DNA of 64,000 nucleotides from Diploptera punctata (Eukaryota; Arthropoda; Insecta; Blattodea; Blaberidae). The position numbers were made by a program, and so were the translations under genes. Shown here in pieces: positions 1 through 10,700 of the stretch (its first letter is position 1; each line of letters starts with the position of its first letter). The stretch lies in the NCBI GenBank assembly GCA_030220185.1, contig JASPKZ010003435.1:814501-878500 (forward strand). The letters are read 5' to 3'. A model generated the notes under the pieces. That model made no database searches and was not told the origin of the DNA. It was given only the letters and a program-made list of their open reading frames with translations.

Positions 1-1074
1 CTCTTTCACAGGCCATTATTAGGCTGTAATTTCACAACTTACTGATTTCTAAACCTAGGGCAATAGCTTATATAGGTCGGGGATGGAAATTTCTCGGATC
101 CCGATCTAAAACGTTTTCAGTATGGAGATTTCTGGCATCGAACCATCCCGAAAGGGAGGGTCGAAGCTTAGTGAAATCTCCGGGAAGGAAGTTCCAGACA
201 CATTGATGATCTACGCGGGTCTTTCGACTTGCGCGTGGCGACTCACGAATCTTTTTTAACAATGCGAAACCACTATTCTCGCTTTTACCCGCGAACCTCA
301 AACGCCGCGATTACGACGTATCATAATATTATGTAACATGAGGGTAAGATAAGTTGCAGTTTCAGAAAATTGTGGCGCAGGGAGCTCACATTCCTAACAT
401 CGAGTTGGGTGGTTACGGTTCGACGATATAACAAACTAGAAGGTGGCGGGAAACCTCAACGTGAATCCATTCCAGGCAAGAGAAAACAAAAGACAGACCA
501 AGGAAAAGATGGAAATATATATTTGAAAGACACATATGAGTACACATGTCTATTGTGTATATGGAGCGTGTTAATGGAAAATACAAAAAAGACAAAAAAA
601 GATTGCAATGTTTAATGTTAAGCTTAAAATGCGTACAACCACTCATGTGAAGTAACAAAACACGTTAGTCAAGTTTGAGCTTCTGAACACACAAGCGGTT
701 ATCAAATATAATCAATAAACCAATCATCCATTCAACACATTCATTAATATGTCTGTCTGCCTACATCTGTACATACCCACGTAGGAAACATTTGCACCGT
801 CCAGGAGTTCTTTACTCGTAAACGATTCAACTGAAGAGAAACATTGCATACGATACCTGAAGGTTTCAAGCGTTACGTGCTGGCGCACTAGCCATTGTGC
901 TCTTCAGGTCCAGATACAATGGTTAGTGCATAAATCTGGAATTATTGGATTCAAATGCAGGTACGGGTACAACATTTTTCTCTTCAGTTGTATTAACTCT
1001 TGCACGCTAATAGATTACCTTATTAAGTTTATTTCAATGGTACGTACTTAACGAAACTAATTGTGTTAAGCTTA
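1..1074. other. no recognised feature
   Basis: AT-rich DNA with only short chance reading frames. No coding, RNA or known repeat signature recognised. Confidence 0.5.
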
Positions 1075-1240
1075 TCACCCTACAGATGTCAGCGAGTGAC
1101 AAGTGGTTAGCTTATCTCTCAAAGAGATAACGAGTAGGCAATTTAAGGTATTATGTATATGGGAAAGGTAAATTAAAATTTGCTCCCACACACTAATTTA
1201 GTAATAGAGCTTCTTTTACGAACCCAAAACTCTTCATTAA
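1075..1240 (-). mobile_element. SINE2 fragment, 3' half
   Basis: The segment around 1082-1160 (cagatgtcagcgagtgacaa, then tagtt/gagataacgagtaggca) is the reverse complement of the distal part of the SINE2 copy at 61865-62180. It also resembles 13333-13395. The tRNA-like head is absent. Confidence 0.45.
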
Positions 1241-1254
1241 TTAAATAAAAATAA

Positions 1255-1560
1255 AACGTAGTTTTATTTGATTTTCATATGTATTATATAATTCAGTGAC
1301 AGCTGTTTCGGTACACTGTACCTTCGTCAGACATATTAACAAATTATTGTGTTCCAACTGATCTAAGCAACAATAAAACAATGTTTTTTTTTTAATTTAA
1401 CAAAGGGGATTCATTCAAATCAAGTTGAGAATTTAACAGTTTGTTACTAGTTTTCAATGTATTAATTTCTACAGCCTCCAAAAGATCTAACTTCTTACCC
1501 TTATCACAAACATGTAAAATTTCAAAATTTGGACCGAAACAATGATTAAATTGGAATAGG
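1255..1560 (-). mobile_element. Penelope-like element 3' end: GIY-YIG endonuclease C terminus and terminal hammerhead-like motif
   Basis: On the minus strand a frame of about 50 codons carries FNHCFGPNFEILHVCDKGKK, then LDLLEAVEI, and ends in SPLLN and a stop near 1397. The block ILH..xKGxxLxxLExxEI followed by LLN.Q...SP is typical of the C-terminal GIY-YIG endonuclease region of Penelope-like retroelements. The 3' flank contains a hammerhead-like core at 1297-1332. The upstream reverse transcriptase is missing, so this is a truncated copy. It abuts a LINE B 3' end at 1578-1680. Confidence 0.7.
1290..1335 (-). ncRNA. hammerhead-ribozyme-like motif in the PLE terminus
   Basis: The minus strand reads CTGACGA (1330-1324), an extra A, a GGTAC/GTACC stem with AGT loop, GAAA (1309-1306), a palindromic ACAGCTGT as a minimal stem III, then C (complement of 1298) at the cleavage position. 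Two stem I pairs (U-A, G-C) follow. Type I hammerheads with tiny stem III are established for Penelope-like elements. Activity of this copy is unknown, and the unpaired base at the foot of stem II is atypical. Confidence 0.5.
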
Positions 1561-1577
1561 TGGTTAGAAAATCTTAT

Positions 1578-1680
1578 TATGGATTGGATGGAGAGAGACG
1601 AGTGGAGAAGAAAAATAAAATTGTAGGCACAGGAAGATGTGTAAATATTAAAATTCTGTATATAAATAAATAAATAAAAT
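1578..1680 (+). mobile_element. LINE B 3'-end fragment
   Basis: Reverse complement of the 3' tails at 2620-2720 and 9650-9740 (ggattggatggagagagac ... aaaattctgtatataaataa), ending in a TAAA-rich tail. Only the last part of the element is present. Confidence 0.6.
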
Positions 1681-1799
1681 TATTATAACTATTATTGTTG
1701 TTACCATTTTTCATTCTTTCCCTTGTCAACTTTATATTGTGTAGCGTATATCTATTATGTATCATTAATCAACACGTAGGTAATTCATAGTTATTATTA

Positions 1800-1880
1800 T
1801 ATGTATAATACAACCCCTGGTGAAGTGGAAGAGAAGACCTTACGGTGTTAACTCCATCAGGTGAAATAAATAAATAAAGA
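1800..1880 (+). repeat. short hairpin repeat (element 3' end)
   Basis: The phrase ctggtgaagtggaagagaag accttacgg ... ctccatcaggtgaaataaa recurs at 20515-20582, and in diverged or reverse form at 26290-26350, 3350-3420 and 40172-40270. Its centre can fold (gaagacct/aggtctt in the 20515 copy). It ends in a TAAA-rich tail next to (AAT)n in three of the five places, suggesting the 3' end of a retroelement. Confidence 0.5.
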
Positions 1881-1884
1881 AAAT

Positions 1885-2535
1885 AAGAATAAAATAAGAA
1901 AAAATAAGAAATTAGATACTTTAAGCCCCAAAGAGTCCCGAACACTATCTGGTCATTATAATCTTCAGTATCATATTAACCTCTTGTCGAATTAATGTAA
2001 GAGTGAATGGCGTGTCTTGTTTTAAATTTTCGTGTTTGGGAGGACCTGCATGTCCTTGACTAGTCAAAAAAAGTCCTCAGATTTTAAATTTCCGTCCCGA
2101 CAGGTCATCGTACTTACCAAGGAAGAGCTCAAACCAAGCTAAAGAATGAAAGAAAGAATAAATATACAAAATTATATTCAACGTGTTTAGCGGGATTATT
2201 TATTCATCTACAGTGGTTTAGTGTTCCCTTTTTAAATATTGATAAGAATGTTTTCTGCCACAATTCTGACGTCAGGGTCAATACATGATTCCCGGTCAAA
2301 TAACTACATAATTAACTCGCTGGCATTATCAAACTAACAGGCTCATGGCCGCGCAGACATAAGTTTTCCATACATTCCTATTATTATCTTACATTTTACA
2401 AACATTCTTTGTATAATTTACATCCCTCTAAACATAGTTAATATTTTTCTCACACCTGGGGTATTCATACAAAAGCTTCCATGTCCTATTTAATTTCACA
2501 TTCCTGCCACATATCCTACTAATCGCAGTCTACGT
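1885..2535. other. no recognised feature
   Basis: AT-rich intergenic DNA. The stretch 2330-2530 (ggctcatggccgcgcagacat ... ataatttacatccctc) is a decayed LINE A 3' end on the minus strand, too diverged to annotate separately with precision. Confidence 0.4.
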
Positions 2536-2538
2536 GAC

Positions 2539-2539
<1 letters not shown>

Positions 2540-2618
<79 letters not shown>
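2540..2618. repeat. (AAT)n microsatellite
   Basis: About 26 uninterrupted AAT units. It forms the 3' boundary of the minus-strand LINE B copy that follows. Confidence 0.95.
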
Positions 2619-3298
2619 TTTATTTATATACAGAATTTTAATGTTTACACATCTTTCTGTGCCTAAAGTTTTATTTTTCTTCTCCACTCCTCTCTCTCCA
2701 TCCAATCCATGTCCTCCAGTCCTCTTGCTCTCATTCCAGTTCTTATTTCCTGCATCCACGAGTTTCGAGGTCTTTCTCTCCTCCTTCTTCCAGGTGGATA
2801 TCATTCCAATGTTTTTCTGGGTAATCTTTCTGCTTGCATTCTTCGTACGTGCCCATACCAATTTAATTGCTTATACCGTATATAATCTACTATTGAAGAA
2901 CCAATATTCATTTTTTCTCTCATGACGGTATTTCTTATTTTGTCTAGTTTTGAACATCTTGCTGCTCTCCTCAAGAAATCCGTTTCCATCGACATAAGTT
3001 TTTGTTCTAAGTTTTTGTTGAATTTCCAAACTTCAGCTCCATACGTGACAGTACTTCTCACTATTAAATTATATATTTGTAACTTATTTTTCCTGGTTAT
3101 ATTTCTGTTCCGTAAGACTCCATTCATCATTGCTGTTATTACTCTACCTTTATTTATTCTGATCTTACTATCACTTTCTTGTTTATCCTCTTTATCTAAT
3201 TTAACTCTCAGATACTCAAATTCTTCACATCCTCTAATATACCCCCTTTCATCTTCTAATATCAAATCTTTGGTTTCGGCTCCACATCCCACATAAAA

Positions 3299-3300
<2 letters not shown>
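2619..3300 (-). pseudogene. LINE B reverse-transcriptase C-terminal region, truncated
   Basis: The minus strand encodes a long run of the non-LTR retrotransposon C terminus: a TKDLILEDERGYI-like start, then NKLQIYNLIVRSTVTYGAEVW, FLRRAARCSKLDKIRN and NWYGHVRRMQAERLPRKTLE. The order 'IY..IV.S...YG.E.W', 'FLRR', 'R.D.IRN', 'W.GHV.RM..' is that of LINE proteins after the RT domain. Catalytic RT motifs and endonuclease are missing, so it is 5'-truncated. A stop interrupts the frame downstream of 2801. (AAT)n lies on both sides. Confidence 0.75.

Positions 3301-3352
<52 letters not shown>
3300..3352. repeat. (AAT)n microsatellite
   Basis: About 17 AAT units at the truncated 5' edge of the LINE B copy. 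Confidence 0.93.
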
Positions 3353-3354
<2 letters not shown>

Positions 3355-3422
3355 GCTCCATTATACTTGGCATAGTTAAGGCCTCAAAGGCCTTTTCTAT
3401 CACTCATCCAGGATATAAAGAA
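3353..3422 (-). repeat. short hairpin repeat, reverse copy
   Basis: The phrase catagttaaggcctcaaaggc cttttctatcactcatcc is a diverged reverse copy of the repeat at 1800-1880. It contains an AAGGCC/GGCCTT fold. Confidence 0.4.
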
Positions 3423-3593
3423 TACAAAAATTACTCTTAAATCTAAATCATAATAAAAATATTACATGACATATCTACAACACAACTATTATTTACAATA
3501 CATTTTCATTCACATTAGATTTAACGAGTGTTGAGGAATAGTAATAAAATTAATGATATAGAATAAATTTAGTTATGAAGAGAAATTAATTTT

Positions 3594-3870
3594 TTAACAA
3601 AATATAATTGAATAAGCGTCAAGTGTGCGGCAACCCCGATAATTGTCCTGAAGGAGGGAATTCCAGTAGCGAGTACAGGCCACTGCGAAAGAAGTAGAAA
3701 AAGAGAATATGCTGTGGAGAGAGATTGTTACCGGATCTATCTTGTGGCCTAATGTCAATACTGTGTTAAGAAGATAACTTCTCAAATCTGGACGCCAGGT
3801 AATTAGGAGTGTAGGAATTGAGAAACTTGAAATTAAGTTAAATCGAGTGCAATCTACGTCTGTCACTAAG
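3594..3870 (-). pseudogene. possible LINE reverse-transcriptase C-terminal relic
   Basis: An open minus-strand frame contains FSTSFAVACTRYWNSLLQDN followed by YRGCRTLDAYSIIF. This resembles the 'F.V...RLWNSLP..IR...TL..FK' block found near the end of many LINE proteins. Only this short block supports the call; no catalytic motif is visible. Confidence 0.35.
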
Positions 3871-4954
3871 ATGTAGCCAAGAGAAATATGTTCTTATCCA
3901 TCTTATTTCTCACTGTTATGTTATTTTCTCTATTCACCTCCCTATTCGTCTGTCTTTTGTGCAAAAAGTTTCATTCTCAATGTAATATATTATTTCCCAT
4001 GACACCGTGTAATATATTAATTTCAAGTGTTTTACGAGTTTCAATAATTTGCATTTTAAAACTAAGTTAGTTCTTTATCGGTCGGAATAACTATATATCT
4101 TTTTATAGGCCGATGTATCATAAATCTCGAATAATGTAACGTTCAGTAAAACTATTATTTTCAACTCCAAATCTTAATAAATTTGTAAAGTGGTCTCAAA
4201 TAATAATAGCTATTTTATGACCGCTGTCAAATTTACTGTCCCTTATACTTGTATCAATCAATTGTAGAGATACCGCTAATATGTACCTTATAGCATTAGG
4301 TTGTGTGGGACATTCGCCGCACATTTCAACCGTAGATCGTGGTGTAGAAGCAATATCCAAGCGCCTCTATCTCTGGCCATTAAACCATTAAAAAAGATTT
4401 TCTCTTAGAACGTGTCATGAAATATGGGGTTGGATTAGGTTCTGTATTAGCAGCACGTCGTGGATGCAGATGAGGTTACAGAGGGTTACACTACCTGGTG
4501 ACATACCCTCTCTCACCCTCCAATACCCGGCAAAGTGCTCGCCATTATAGAACGTGACTACAATGTTTATTGCTTTCAACACCATCTAGTGACAACCACT
4601 GTAACTGATCACGTATGTGTCCATTGCTTTTCAAAACTATTGTTCGCCACAAAGCATTTGACATACCACGATCTAATATAAAGCAAATCTTCTGGAAAAT
4701 GTGAACTAATTATTTATCTATTTGCTTCTTTTTCCATTCAATAAGCAATATGTGTATCTCAGAAAGAGCGTGATGATTTAGGCGTACAGAAATAGACTAT
4801 GGAGATGTGTGAATTGTGAACGATTCGTTTATAACGAAACATAATGCCGAACAAATGAATCATGATTCAATCCTCAAAATGAATCTCCACCCGTCCTCAA
4901 TCATATGAAACACAACATTTTTCCAGAGTCTATATTCTTAATAATCATGTTTAA
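3871..4954. other. no recognised feature
   Basis: No convincing coding or repeat signal seen. A moderately GC-richer patch at 4300-4560 has no frame of interest. Confidence 0.45.
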
Positions 4955-5225
4955 ACTCCGTTGAGATTAAAATTATTTAAATTTTAAATTTGTACCTTAT
5001 AAAGCAGTCTATAATGTCTGTTATAAATTTCGTCACACTATTAAAATTCTACGCCTTTCAAAGATATGCTTCACCTCAGGAATTCTTATAGTACTGAAAT
5101 TGTTAGTTTACTTCATAAAGAGGGCTTTGGTTGTTAGGTGTGTTCTCATTTAGAATATTTTTTAGTTTCTGCATTCTTGATAATTTCAATCTCTTCCAAG
5201 ATTTTATAAGGTACAGATTTAAAAT
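4955..5225 (-). mobile_element. Penelope-like element remnant (same family as 16120-16610)
   Basis: The minus strand encodes ILEEIEIIKNAETKK near 5160-5205, matching ILEEIEITKKAENKT of the 16316-16470 copy. The flank (acctcaggaattcttatagt, gtaccttataaagcagtc) matches the terminal repeats of that copy. The minus strand also shows CCTGAGG ... TTTGAAAGGCGT at 5080-5050, the same hammerhead-like layout. Frames are broken. Confidence 0.65.
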
Positions 5226-5562
5226 TGAAAATTTTCCGGAGAACCTAATTATATTTTATTATACATAACTGTGTATCTAATGATAAGTTGGTAAATTGAT
5301 AAGCTCATAACTTTGTTTCTGTTTAATTGTCTTCAATGACAACACAACTTGTACAGTCTTAGACGGCGAATGTTACTGGTCTCTTGGAGAGTACATTTTT
5401 CGAAGCTCCGACATTCTTGTGTTTGACAGTACGATACAGATTAGTGGTGAGGCGTCAATGGAAGCGCTGGATATGTCACTTCACTATCATTTTTACAAAA
5501 ATAAACTATTTTAAATACGATTTAAAATTATAAAGTTAAAAAGTTGAATTCATCTTAAATAA
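5226..5562. other. no recognised feature
   Basis: AT-rich DNA without coding or repeat signal that I recognise. Confidence 0.4.
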
Positions 5563-5760
5563 ATGTATAAGTTAATAATTTGTAAGTTAATATTGAAACG
5601 GATGCGTCCTGGAAAAGGGAAACGTGGTAGACCAAAGTCAACGTGGATAAAAACAATTCAAGACAACACGAAGAAGAGAAATATGACAGAAACAGACACG
5701 CAATACCGGGAAGTGTGGAAGAAAAAGTTGTTTGTTTTGGTTGAGGATACCCGTGTATGA
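5563..5760 (+). pseudogene. possible LINE C-terminal tail (GKGKRGRPKSTW)
   Basis: A short open frame carries MRPGKGKRGRPKSTWIKTIQ followed by TETDTQYREVWKK. The G.RGRP...W....D pattern ends many LINE proteins. It runs directly into another LINE fragment with no spacer, suggesting a nested or chimeric insertion. Confidence 0.4.
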
Positions 5761-5762
5761 GT

Positions 5763-6660
5763 AAAAAGTCTTTATAATGGCACGAAAATTATCCTAAATT
5801 TAGATAATTATTTCAGTGAAGAAATTTTAACAAATCCAGGAGTTCGAAAAGGGTGTACATTATCACCTACATTGTTTAATATATATTTTGAGGAGGTTAT
5901 ACGAAAATGGAAAAAATCAAGTCCCATAGGAATACAAATTAATAAGGAAATGTATATGAATATTTTAATGTATGCAGACGATCTGGTAATTATACAGAAG
6001 TCAGAGGATGATTTACAAAGAGTCATTTAGATGTTGAATCAAGTAAGACTATTATAATCTCAAAGTCTCAACTTCAAAAACTAAAATTATGGCTTTTCAG
6101 GGCTAAGTGCCAGTCAGAGCATAAATAGTAATCAATAATGAAATAAAAGAACAGATAGCACAGTTAACTATCTTGGTTCAGATATAACATACTGCTACGA
6201 TTGGGATATACATAATAAATTAAACCGATATCAAATGATGTGTGGCACCATAACAAGAACCTTCCGAAAGATTCGAAGAGAAACTCAGCTCAGGTTTTAT
6301 AAAATTATGGCCGTTCATGTTCTTTTATATGGATCTGAATCTAGGGTACTTACACAAAAAGATATCTCACACATTAAAGCTACTGAAATGAATTTTTTAA
6401 GATCCGTAAAAGAATGTACACGCATGGATAGATTACACATGAATCAATAAGAAATGAACTGGAGATACTTTCAATACTCGATAAACTAGACGAGCACAAA
6501 TACCAATGGAAAGAACACATAGACAGAATGGACAATACAGGATTACTCAAAAAGATCAACGCCTACAAACCACATTGAAAAAGATCTTTGGGGCGGCCAA
6601 GGAAACGATGGACTTGAGACCGGAACAGGCCGCATTGACCTAATCCTGGAAAGGAAGAAG
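5763..6660 (+). pseudogene. LINE reverse transcriptase with YADD core, broken by stops
   Basis: The frame from about 5766 reads ILTNPGVRKGCTLSPTLFNI, then YFEEVIRKW and ILMYADDLVIIQKSEDDLQR before a stop at 6028-6030. PGVRKGC.LSP.LFN.Y and YADD are RT motifs 4 and 5; the two Asp residues would bind catalytic metal. After several stops the C-terminal part resumes at 6235 (MMCGTITRTFRKIRRETQLR ... LLYGSES ... FLRSVKECTRMDRL). It ends near 6660 in a GAAGAAGAAG tail. This is the only copy here that still reaches the RT active site. It is clearly a dead copy. Confidence 0.85.
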
Positions 6661-7199
6661 AAGAAGATACCTGTGTATATAAGAGAAACAATCATGAAAC
6701 AAATGAAATTTATCTAGACTCTAGTGTCATCTATCGGAGGTTTTCCAAATTACATCTTCCGTTCTTGGTGGCTTGGATGCGCAAGGCCTAGTCACGTATT
6801 TATCGCTTAATTCTACGTCAAAAGGAAAAGCAAAGCTCGTTGCCCTCAGTTAGTTTCAAATAGCAGTTTTATCCATTTATCCATTTAGTTTAATTGTTTA
6901 TAATACATAGTGTGCACGTTATATTTTATTGTAACCTTTTAGTAGACAAATGTTGTGAATGTAAATAGTGAATTTTCAAGCATTTCTTATAATTTATTTT
7001 ATTCCGCGTTTTGTCATGAGTAAATTGTATAGAAGCGAGCTAGCAGAGTTTCCAAGAATCCTCTCATGCTAGTTGCACTGCCGCGAACGTTCAACCGGAG
7101 TTGGAAGAGCAACATGAATCTGTAATATGTGAGCGTGCTATTGGAAAACAACTTTTACAACACCCGTTTAATTCACTTTCATTTCTAAACAAAATACAT
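6661..7199. other. no recognised feature
   Basis: No coding or known repeat seen. Confidence 0.4.
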
Positions 7200-7606
7200 T
7201 TTTTTGTATTGTAAGCCCATGTTTTCCCTTTACAGAGATTTAGGCGCTCTCCCCATACAGGGAAGAATTTGAACCATACTAATTTTAGTTACACTTGTTT
7301 TCGTATAGATGTCATTTCGAGTGGTCCGTGGTCAGCGTTCCGCCTCATTCTGACAACTAGGAAACCAAGGTAGTACTAGGACGGGAAAATTCGGTAAATT
7401 TTGCTTAGAGGCTTTTTCATTCAGCCTTAAGGATTTTTTACGAGCCTGAAAGTCTTCAGACTCGGGACCCACGGCATAAAGTCCCTCCCGGAGGACTTGC
7501 TCCTTGGATTTTTCCGTCCTAAAAATCCCATCGACCCCGGCCGGGTATGAACCCGCGACCCTCGGGACCAGAGGCAAGGAGCATAACCACTAGTCCACCG
7601 CGGCCT
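7200..7606 (-). mobile_element. SINE2, near full length
   Basis: Reverse complement of the copy at 57683-58086 over its whole length. It starts at 7606 with the tRNA-like head ggccgcggtggactagtgg and box B gggttcatacccgg. It then carries the conserved body (ctcgtaaaaaatcc, ctgaccacggaccact) and ends near 7210 in gggaaaacatgggcttaca. The head has the A and B box layout of a tRNA-derived Pol III promoter. Confidence 0.8.
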
Positions 7607-8394
7607 ATAAAATTAATAGAAAATGGTAGATATACACAGCCGTTCACTGAACTGAATACACATTGTAGAGGCCATAACATTTTCACAGGACATTTCAATG
7701 CAAATTAGCATCAAAGTAATCCTTAGTTATGTGGCTGCAATAATCTTAAAAAAAAACTTTGTTCCGCTGCCTGTGGACCGTGCTCGCCTGGAAATAACGT
7801 GTAGAACAACACAGGTTTTGAGGATTTAAATATTTTTCATAAAGCTTAAAAAAAAGTCAAACTGTTATTTCTTCACGCAACAAGCTTTAAGCAGTTGAAA
7901 GAGTACAGCAAACTATAATTGAATTATGTCTAACATTTATTTTTTATGTATTATCGTGTAATTTTATGGTAAAGTTATTTAGTTTATTACTTTTTTTACT
8001 ATAGACCTTCCTTTCTCCCCAAAGACATTCCTCGTCAATAACACACAGGGAAATATGTAGAAAACTTTCGTTTTCACTATATGTCAAATGTGTCCATCGT
8101 GTTGAATACCGCTCTATGATATCAGTAGACCTACAAAGAGGGGCATTTCTTTCAACGGCAGATCAAATCCCACGTAAAAAAAATATAATAACCTTTTATA
8201 ATTAAGAGCTTTTGCCAAACACAAGATGAGGATAGAAAAATTGTTGTAATAATAGGTTATTACAGAGCCATTAAAAGTTTACTTTATTACATTTTTGTAT
8301 CATGGCTCGCCGGTGTTTTGTATAAAACTTTATTAAAGTTTGTATGAAATGTAGCATCCAATGGACGTAAAATAGGGTGTTGGGTATAGTTGCA
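7607..8394. other. no recognised feature
   Basis: No convincing coding or repeat signal. Confidence 0.4.
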
Positions 8395-8720
8395 GTCGGC
8401 CGAGGAGGTCCAGTGGTTATGCTCATTGCCTTTAATATCGAGGGTTAAAACCGGACTGGGGTCGGTAGAATATTTAGGATGTAAATATCCAAGGAACAAA
8501 TCCTCCTGCAGGTACTTAATCCGTGGGTTCAGAATCTGAAGATTTTCAGGCTCATTAAATACCCTCCAGCCTGAAAAAATGCATCTGAACAAAATTTAAT
8601 CAACCTTCCTATATCCAAGTAATGTCGCCTTCTAGATTCCTCATTGAATCGGTATGCTGATCACATGACGTATATTGGGAAATAAGCGTAATTAAATTAG
8701 CTTGATCTAAAAACTCCTAA
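8395..8720 (+). mobile_element. SINE2, diverged
   Basis: The head ggccgaggaggtccagtgg, ttatgctcattgcc and the B-box region agggttaaaaccggac are followed by the SINE2 body (aggaacaaatcctcctgcag, aatccgtgggttc, ttcaggctcattaaa). It is older than the copies at 7200 and 57683 by mismatch density. Confidence 0.7.
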
Positions 8721-8803
8721 CAAAGGAGCAGCTAAGGCTAGACTAAAAGGGCCGTGAATACGAATAGAATAGTATCAGGTGTAATTAAAGCATAACCGAA
8801 TCC

Positions 8804-8892
<89 letters not shown>

Positions 8893-9241
8893 TTAATACT
8901 AATTTAATAATAATATTAATAATATATTATTATACTTTTAATTATAATATTCTTAATAATAATATTATAATAAATATTATTAATAATAATATTAATAATA
9001 ATATTATTAATAATACATATTAATAATAATATTAATAATAATAATAATAAATTAATAATAATAATAATAATATTAATAATATAATAATACTATTATAATA
9101 ATAATAATAATAAATAATAAAAATATTAATAATAATAGTAAAATAATATTAATAATAATATTAATAATAATAATTAATAATAATATTAATAATAATTAAT
9201 AAATAATAATATTAATAATAATATTATTAATAATAATAATA
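8804..9241. repeat. degenerating (AAT)n tract
   Basis: Starts as about 16 clean AAT units. It then becomes an irregular mix of AAT, ATT, TAATATTA and single-base slips for over 400 bases. The pattern fits repeated slippage and local inversion of one microsatellite. Confidence 0.9.
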
Positions 9242-9540
9242 ACCATAATGATTTTTGAATTGGCTTTATTCAGTATGCTCCATTACATAGCGTAATACTA
9301 CATACTATATTTGAATTTACATCAAATTAATTTGAGATTATGGTTCTTATATACATGTTCTTATTTGCTTTAAGCTAAGCTGATATTCTCTACCTATTTG
9401 GTAACACAAAATATACACTATATACAATATATATAAAGATTGTTTAGTGTTTTATAGTTTGTCTATAACGTGCCAAAGTCTATGTTTTTAATAAATTTTG
9501 AAAAATGCTGTAGGTGTCTTGAGAGTAGTTGTTCCTCTGG
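9242..9540. other. no recognised feature
   Basis: AT-rich DNA with no recognisable feature. Confidence 0.4.
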
Positions 9541-9662
9541 TACTACTACTACTACTACTACTACTACTAATAGTAATAATAATAATAATATTGACAATAA
9601 TAATAATCATAACAATAATAATAACAACAACCATAATAATAATCATAACAATAATTTATTTA
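9541..9662. repeat. compound (ACT)n-(AAT/AAC)n microsatellite
   Basis: Ten ACT units pass into AAT, then AAT/CAT/AAC mixed units, ending in TTATTTATTTAT beside a LINE B tail. Confidence 0.9.
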
Positions 9663-9858
9663 TTTATTTATATACAGAATTTTAATGTTTACACATCTTT
9701 ATGTGCCTAAAGTTTTTTTTTCTTCTCCACACGTCTCTCTCCATCCAATCCATGTCCTCCAGTCCTCTTGCACTCATTCCAAATCTTATTTCCTGCATCC
9801 ATTAGTTTCGAAGTCTTCCTCTCCTCCTTCTTCCAGGTGGACACCATTTCAATGTCAT
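9655..9858 (-). mobile_element. LINE B 3'-end fragment
   Basis: The reverse strand matches the 3' part of the 2619-3300 copy (tatacagaattttaatg, cttcttccaggtgga). About 200 bp only, ended on both sides by AAT-type microsatellite. Confidence 0.7.
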
Positions 9859-9942
9859 AACAATAATATTAATCATAATAATAATCATAATCAATCATAA
9901 AATACTAACAATGATAATATAATCATAATAATAATAACAATA

Positions 9943-9973
<31 letters not shown>

Positions 9974-10013
9974 CAATAATAATGATAATGATAATAATAA
10001 TAATGATAATATT
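9856..10013. repeat. interrupted (AAT)n microsatellite
   Basis: AAT units with frequent AAC/CAT/GAT substitutions between two minus-strand LINE B fragments. Confidence 0.88.
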
Positions 10014-10496
10014 TTTTATTTATATACAGATTTGAAATATTTACACATATTTCTGTGCCGAAAGTTTTATTTTCCTTCTCCAGTCGTCTCTATTCATCCA
10101 CTCCATTTCTTCCAGTCCTCTTGTTCTCATTCCAGTTCTTATTTCTTGCATCCACTAGTTTCGAGGTCCTCTTTTCCTTCTTCTTCCAGATAGACATCAT
10201 TCCAATGTTTTTCTGGGTAACCTTACTTCTTGCATTCGTCGTACATGCCCATACCAATTTAATTGCTTTTATCTTATATAATCTACAATTGAGTATCTAA
10301 TATTCATTTTTTTCTCGTATGACAGTAATTCTTTTTTTTTTTTCTAATTTTCAAAATTTTGTTGCTTTCCTCAAGAAATCCATTTCCATCTACATAATTT
10401 TTTGTTCCAAGTTTTTTTTTGAATTTCCAAACTTCAGTTCTATATATCATAACTATGCGGTTCTATATATCCTCACTATTGAGTTACATATTTGTA
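10014..10496 (-). mobile_element. LINE B 3'-end fragment, older copy
   Basis: Collinear on the minus strand with 2619-3090 (tttctgggtaacc, ttacatatttgtaaat), but with insertions and broken frames. (AAT)n abuts both ends, as at 2540-3352. Confidence 0.7.
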
Positions 10497-10557
<61 letters not shown>

Positions 10558-10700
10558 GTAATAATAATAATATATAAAATAATAATGTAATAACAATAAT
10601 GTAATAATAATGAAATGATAATAATAATGTAATAATAATAATGTAATAATATAATAATAATAACAATAATAATATAATAATAATGAGTAATAATATAGTT
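10497..10700. repeat. (AAT)n microsatellite, degenerating
   Basis: About 18 clean units, then mixed AAT/ATG/TAAT units to about 10700. Confidence 0.92.

Noticed and set aside
68..301. 77-codon minus-strand frame near the window start
   Set aside because: No motif, no splice or start context, composition like random GC-richer DNA. Possibly part of a repeat not seen elsewhere.
2496..2861. Long minus frame with poly-Ile
   Set aside because: It is translation of the (AAT)n microsatellite plus the LINE B tail.
9470..9710. Frames of poly-Thr/Asn or poly-Leu/Ile
   Set aside because: Microsatellite translation, not protein coding.
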